A stretch of 64,000 bases of DNA from an uncultured Alistipes sp. (lineage in GTDB: Bacteria > Bacteroidota > Bacteroidia > Bacteroidales > UBA932). Where the stretch lies: positions 38,901 through 102,900 of the forward strand of contig URSC01000009.1 of assembly GCA_900550465.1 (NCBI GenBank), in the 5' to 3' direction. Positions 60,611-64,000 of the stretch are shown here, piece after piece. Below the pieces are notes generated by a model. The model was not told the DNA's origin and ran no database searches. It saw only the letters and a program-made list of their open reading frames with translations. Position numbers and translations under genes: made by a program. Position 1 is the first letter of the stretch; each line of letters begins with the position of its first letter.

Positions 60611-61498
60611 CTATGCCCGCGTCTGGAACAGAGCCACCAGACTCTTGACGTAGTCCTGGTCGGTCCGTATGCTGACCGTATCCACCTTGTACTTGCGGAG
60701 CGTCAGCAGAGTCTCGGCATAGGCCTTGCGGGCCCATTCCCCGTACTCCTCCCGGACGGACTTCCGGGATGTATCCACATATACTATGCGGTCCGTCTCA
60801 TTGTCCCTGACGGGGATGAGCCCCACGTCGGGCAGGGTGCGGTCCCTTTCGTCGTAGATATTAATCACCGACAGGTCGTGCCGGTTCACCGCCACCTTCA
60901 GGGCATCCTCGTAGCGGGGACGGAAGGTCTGCCGGTCGATGTCGAGCATGTCGGAGAGCAGGAACGCCGTACATTTCTTCTTCAGGGCATTTGTCAGGAA
61001 CCTAAGGGCCTCACCTATGTCCGTGCCCTTCTCCTGAGGGCTGAACTCCAGAACCTCGCGGATGATTCTGAGCAGATGACTGCGTCCTTTCTTGGGAGGG
61101 ATGAATTTCTCCACCCTGGTACTGAAGAACAGGGCCCCGACCTTATCGTTGTTGATGGATGCGGAGAACGAGAGCACTGCAGCTATCTCCGCCGTCAGAT
61201 CCTTCTTGGTCTTGGACGAGGTTCCGAACCAGCCGGAGCCGCTGGCATCTATCAGCAGCATGACGGTCAGTTCCCTCTCCTCCTCGAACACCTTTATATA
61301 AGGAGTCCCCGTGCGGGCGGTCACGTTCCAGTCCATATTGCGCACATCGTCCCCTATCTGGTACTCGCGCACCTCGCTGAAGGCCATACCGCGGCCCTTG
61401 AAGGCCGAATGGTATTCCCCGGCGAAGATCTGGCTCGAGAGAGCCCGGGTCTTGATCTCGATCTTGCGTACTTTCTTCAACAGGTCGTTGCTGTCCAT
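60611..61498 (-). CDS. DUF58 domain protein
   Basis: This 295-residue cytoplasmic protein has the DUF58 core motif RNMDWNVTARTG (~52-63), a VWA-like fold (LLIDASGSGWFG near 80) and LLSDMLDID near 180. DUF58 proteins nearly always pair with MoxR ATPases. It starts 3 bp after the moxR stop. Confidence 0.92.
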   Translation of the reverse strand: MDSNDLLKKVRKIEIKTRALSSQIFAGEYHSAFKGRGMAFSEVREYQIGDDVRNMDWNVTARTGTPYIKVFEEERELTVMLLIDASGSGWFGTSSKTKKDLTAEIAAVLSFSASINNDKVGALFFSTRVEKFIPPKKGRSHLLRIIREVLEFSPQEKGTDIGEALRFLTNALKKKCTAFLLSDMLDIDRQTFRPRYEDALKVAVNRHDLSVINIYDERDRTLPDVGLIPVRDNETDRIVYVDTSRKSVREEYGEWARKAYAETLLTLRKYKVDTVSIRTDQDYVKSLVALFQTRA

Positions 61499-61501
61499 AG
61501 A

Positions 61502-62494
61502 CTACGGCACCTCCACTGCGTTGATGATATCGGATATGATGTTTTCTGATGTGACATTCTCAGCCTCGGCCTCGTAGGTCAGGCCGATACGGTGACGGAG
61601 CACCTCGTAGCAGACGGCCCTCACGTCCTCCGGAATCACGTAGCCGCGTCTCTTGATGAAGGCGTAGGCCTTGGAGGCCATGGCCAGCGAAATGGAGGCA
61701 CGGGGGGACGCTCCGTAGGAAATCATGTCCGTCAGGGACTTGAGACCGTAGTCCGACGGGGTGCGGGTGGCATATACGATATCCACGATGTAACGCTCGA
61801 TCTTCTCGTCCATGTACACCTCGCGCACCACCTCGCGGGCCTTGATGATGTCCTCGGGCTGGAGGACGGCGCTGGCCTTGGGGAAGGTGCCGCTGTTGTT
61901 CATGCGGATGATCAGTTTCTCCTCCTCCTTCTTGGGGTAGGTCACCACTACCTTCAGCATGAAACGGTCGACCTGGGCCTCGGGCAGCGGATAGGTACCC
62001 TCCTGCTCGATAGGGTTCTGGGTGGCCATCACGAGGAAGGGCTCGGGGAGCTTGAAGGTCTGGTCACCGATGGTCACCTGGCGCTCCTGCATGGCCTCGA
62101 GGAGTGCGGACTGGACCTTGGCCGGAGAACGGTTGATCTCATCGGCCAGTATGAAGTTGGCGAAGACAGGGCCTTTCTTAATCTGGAACTGCTCGCTCTT
62201 CTGACTGTATATCATCGTACCGATAAGGTCCGCAGGGAGCAGGTCGGGGGTAAACTGGATACGGCTGAACCTGGCGTTCACGCACGAGGCCAGAGTATTG
62301 ATGGCAAGGGTCTTGGCCAGACCGGGAACACCTTCGAGGAGGATGTGGCCGTTGGCCAGAAGGCCGATAAGCAGATTCTCCACCAGATGTTTCTGTCCTA
62401 CGATCACCTTCGTCATCTCCATCGAGAGGATGTCCACGAAGGCGCTCTCTTTCTGAATCCGTTCGTTTAATTCTTTAATGTTTACGGTGTCCAT
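61502..62494 (-). CDS. MoxR-family AAA+ ATPase
   Basis: This 330-residue ATPase has Walker A EGVPGLAKT (~54-62), Walker B FILADEINRSPAKVQSALLEAM (~110-131, quoted by its ends), sensor ATQNPIEQEGTYPLPEAQVDRF (~154-175, by its ends), and a C-terminal lid domain. MoxR ATPases are thought to act as chaperones that load metal or remodel VWA-protein complexes. It is the first gene of the nine-gene operon ending with the NamZ-like gene. Confidence 0.93.
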   Translation of the reverse strand: MDTVNIKELNERIQKESAFVDILSMEMTKVIVGQKHLVENLLIGLLANGHILLEGVPGLAKTLAINTLASCVNARFSRIQFTPDLLPADLIGTMIYSQKSEQFQIKKGPVFANFILADEINRSPAKVQSALLEAMQERQVTIGDQTFKLPEPFLVMATQNPIEQEGTYPLPEAQVDRFMLKVVVTYPKKEEEKLIIRMNNSGTFPKASAVLQPEDIIKAREVVREVYMDEKIERYIVDIVYATRTPSDYGLKSLTDMISYGASPRASISLAMASKAYAFIKRRGYVIPEDVRAVCYEVLRHRIGLTYEAEAENVTSENIISDIINAVEVP

Positions 62495-62507
62495 ATCAAA
62501 ATATTTG

Positions 62508-62515
62508 TATTTTTG
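62508..62515 (+). promoter_or_regulatory. Possible -7 box for truA
   Basis: TATTTTTG on the plus strand, 40 bp before the truA ATG. It is divergent from moxR, whose promoter I could not place. Confidence 0.4.
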
Positions 62516-62554
62516 TCATCGAAATTTTACAAAAATAATCGATTTTCTCCAACA

Positions 62555-63481
62555 ATGAGGTTTTTCGCTTCAATATCCTACAACGGCTCGGGACTCTCCG
62601 GATGGCAGATTCAGGACAATGCCCCAAGTGTCCAGGACGAAATCCAGAAGGCCGTTTCAGCCGTTCTCGGGGAGAAAATCTCCGTGGTCGGGGCCGGAAG
62701 GACGGATGCCGGAGTCCATGCCTCGGACTTCACAGCCCACTTCGACTCTGACAGCCTTTGTCTGTTGGAAGACCCCGCGCACGTAATCTACAAAATAAAT
62801 GCCATTCTACCGAAAAATATTGTGTTTCGCAGCATCACCAGAGTGAGGGATGACGCCCACGCGCGGTTCGATGCGGACAGCCGCACCTACAGGTACTATA
62901 TCCATGGAAAGAAGGACCCTTTCGTGCAGGACTTCTCATGGTACTGCAAGTACCCGCTGGACGTGGAGGCCATGAACCGTAGCGCCGCCCTGCTGCTGGG
63001 ACAACACGATTTCAGCTGCTTCGAGAAGACCGGAAGCGCAGCCTCCTCACCGCTGTGCGAGGTAACGGCTGCCGGATGGAGCCGCTGGACACCGGCCATA
63101 GCCCCCATGCCGGATATAGAACCGCTGCCATCCGCAACAGTTGCCTCCGGCATCGACCCTTCCGGCACCACTCCCTCCGGCCTCACTCCCTCTGACTTCA
63201 CTCCCTCCGGCTTCACTCCGATATCCGGGACAATACCCGGAGCAGCCCCGGACGCCTTTCCTTCGTACCTGGTATTTACCATCACCGCCAACCGTTTCCT
63301 GCGCAACATGGTCCGCGCCATAGTCGGGACCCTGGTCGAGGTGGGACGCGGACGGCACGAGCCGGAATGGGTCCTGGACGTGATGGCCTCCCGCGACCGG
63401 TGCCGGGCCGGACAGTCCGTGCCGGGACATGCCCTCTTCCTGACCCGAGTGCATTATCCCGACGATGTATACAGGCTATGA
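62555..63481 (+). CDS. truA: tRNA pseudouridine(38-40) synthase with low-complexity insertion
   Basis: This 308-residue enzyme modifies the anticodon arm of tRNAs. Visible motifs are YNGSGLSGWQIQ (~9-20), the catalytic GAGRTDAGVHA (~46-56; nucleophile Asp52), RTYRYYI near 112 and FLRNMVRAIVGTLVEVGRG near 248. The start at 62555 is chosen because MRFFASISYNG is the family start. At 308 residues it is ~50 longer than usual. The excess is an insertion at ~185-235 rich in Pro/Ser/Thr/Gly with repeats of TPSGF type, between the VTAAGW strand and the LVFTITANRF strand. Confidence 0.92.
   Translation: MRFFASISYNGSGLSGWQIQDNAPSVQDEIQKAVSAVLGEKISVVGAGRTDAGVHASDFTAHFDSDSLCLLEDPAHVIYKINAILPKNIVFRSITRVRDDAHARFDADSRTYRYYIHGKKDPFVQDFSWYCKYPLDVEAMNRSAALLLGQHDFSCFEKTGSAASSPLCEVTAAGWSRWTPAIAPMPDIEPLPSATVASGIDPSGTTPSGLTPSDFTPSGFTPISGTIPGAAPDAFPSYLVFTITANRFLRNMVRAIVGTLVEVGRGRHEPEWVLDVMASRDRCRAGQSVPGHALFLTRVHYPDDVYRL
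63167..63218 (+). repeat. 15-bp in-frame tandem repeats inside truA
   Basis: Three consecutive near-copies of a 15-bp unit (ACTCCCTCCGGCCTC type) with degenerate neighbours encode the TPSGL/TPSDF/TPSGF pentapeptides. Slippage could vary the copy number without shifting the frame. Confidence 0.8.
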
Positions 63482-63556
63482 CACAGTTCTTGCATCATTA
63501 TTGCATACAATAATTTTATTTACAGATAACACACAGACATTTTCACATTTAATACC

Positions 63557-64000
63557 ATGCTGACACTACTCCAAGCCAACACCGCAGACCTCCTGGTCCA
63601 GGAGGCCGCAGCCGCCCCCGAAAAGATGTCCCTCATCAAGATGGCCGTCGCCGGAGGATGGCTGATGATCGTACTTCTGATCCTGTCCATTATCGCCATC
63701 TATATCCTTGGCAGCCGCTGGTGGGCCATCCGCCAGGCCTCCAAGCCCGTTCCCCACTTCATGAACAATATCCGCGAGCTTGTCCGCTCCGGCAAGACAT
63801 CCTCGGCCATCAGCCTTTGCCGTGAGACAGCCTCCCCCATGGCGCGTCTCATCGAGAAAGGCCTCGAGCGCCAGGGCAATCCCCTGCCCGACATCCAGGC
63901 AGCAGTCGAGAACGTGGCCAACATCGAGGTTGCAAAACTCGAAAAAGGACTGCCGATGCTCGCCACAGTGGCAGGGGGAGGCCCGAGGATCGGGTTCCGC
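63557..64000 (+). CDS. MotA/TolQ/ExbB proton-channel family protein, truncated by window end
   Basis: At least 148 residues are visible. A membrane helix (~33-52; GGWLMIVLLILSIIAIYIL) follows a short N-terminal segment, then a cytoplasmic helical region (NIRELVRSGKTSSAISLCRETASPMARLIEKGL) and the start of the conserved LATVAG motif near 137. These proteins couple proton flow to TonB or Tol energy transfer; the TonB-linked receptors in this window would need such a system. The last few codons deviate from the family motif and may be sequencing errors. No stop is seen. Confidence 0.85.
   Translation, partial: MLTLLQANTADLLVQEAAAAPEKMSLIKMAVAGGWLMIVLLILSIIAIYILGSRWWAIRQASKPVPHFMNNIRELVRSGKTSSAISLCRETASPMARLIEKGLERQGNPLPDIQAAVENVANIEVAKLEKGLPMLATVAGGGPRIGFR

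Overview
The window looks like a chromosomal segment of a GC-rich member of the Bacteroidales; an Alistipes-like or Cryptobacteroides-like genome would fit, but I cannot place it to genus. The reasons are these. Many genes are preceded by the Bacteroidetes promoter (TTTG, 19-20 bp, TAnnTTTG), and Shine-Dalgarno sites are mostly absent. There is a DUF4493/PCMD lipoprotein pair, a Bat (aerotolerance) operon, two TonB-dependent or SusC-like outer-membrane proteins, a DUF1343/NamZ gene, a UpxY-type NusG paralogue, and split 5'-nucleotidase genes. Both window edges cut genes. The last ~25 bases look like a low-quality contig end.

Layout. 0-3.4 kb: two DUF4493-type surface lipoproteins (minus). 3.5-7.6 kb: parE, a PlsC-like acyltransferase and an acyl-CoA/ACP synthetase (plus). 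7.6-8.5 kb: a repeat region with a 117-bp tandem array built from the palindrome CACCTTCCGAAGGTG. 8.5-15.3 kb (minus): split 5'-nucleotidase, NatA/NatB-type ABC transporter, TapB-like protein, CNNM/CBS protein, thymidine kinase. 15.4-17.0 kb: rsmI and a ComEA-like protein. 17.0-19.9 kb: an accessory island bounded by 16-bp direct repeats, holding a HigBA toxin-antitoxin pair, several REP-like palindromes and a REP-associated tyrosine transposase (RAYT). 20-23.4 kb: tig-clpP-clpX. 23.5-28.5 kb: tpiA, prmA, a tricorn-like protease. 28.5-29.1 kb: tRNA-Leu(UAG), then a short leader/terminator unit ahead of a 45-codon basic ORF. 29.1-32.3 kb: SLC13 transporter and a PLP aminotransferase (minus). 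32.4-39.2 kb: queD, polA, a sigma factor, rsmG, rpmH, an M13 peptidase. 39.4-46.2 kb: TonB receptor, PASTA protein, rluD, SusC-like receptor. 46.3-51.6 kb: ruvC, serS, rpmA, rplU, an AAA ATPase - frameshifted SIR2 - UpxY chain, rpmE2. 51.6-62.5 kb: one long minus operon moxR-DUF58-membrane protein-batA-batBC-batD-batE-glmM-DUF1343. 62.5-64 kb: truA and a partial MotA/TolQ/ExbB gene.

How the genes work together. Most of the window is housekeeping: replication (parE, polA, ruvC), translation (serS, rpmA, rplU, rpmE2, rpmH, rsmI, rsmG, rluD, truA, prmA, tRNA-Leu), protein folding and turnover (tig, clpP, clpX, M13 and tricorn-like proteases) and envelope (glmM, NamZ-like, Bat complex, TonB-linked receptors). 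The Bat operon runs with tight or overlapping junctions into glmM and a NamZ-like gene, which ties it to cell-wall metabolism.

Most unusual points: (i) a RAYT with matching REP modules beside it and a 117-bp tandem REP array 10 kb away; (ii) two ~119-bp imperfect hairpins, each starting about 4 bp beyond a stop codon; (iii) a promoter / 5-codon leader / intrinsic terminator / 45-codon ORF arrangement in which the RNA 5' end is complementary to the ORF start region; (iv) a frameshifted SIR2 gene between an ATPase and an orphan UpxY regulator; (v) a PolA whose proofreading motifs appear to be lost; (vi) a truA interrupted by a 15-bp-repeat insertion; (vii) a BatB-BatC fusion with a Q/N/D-rich tail.
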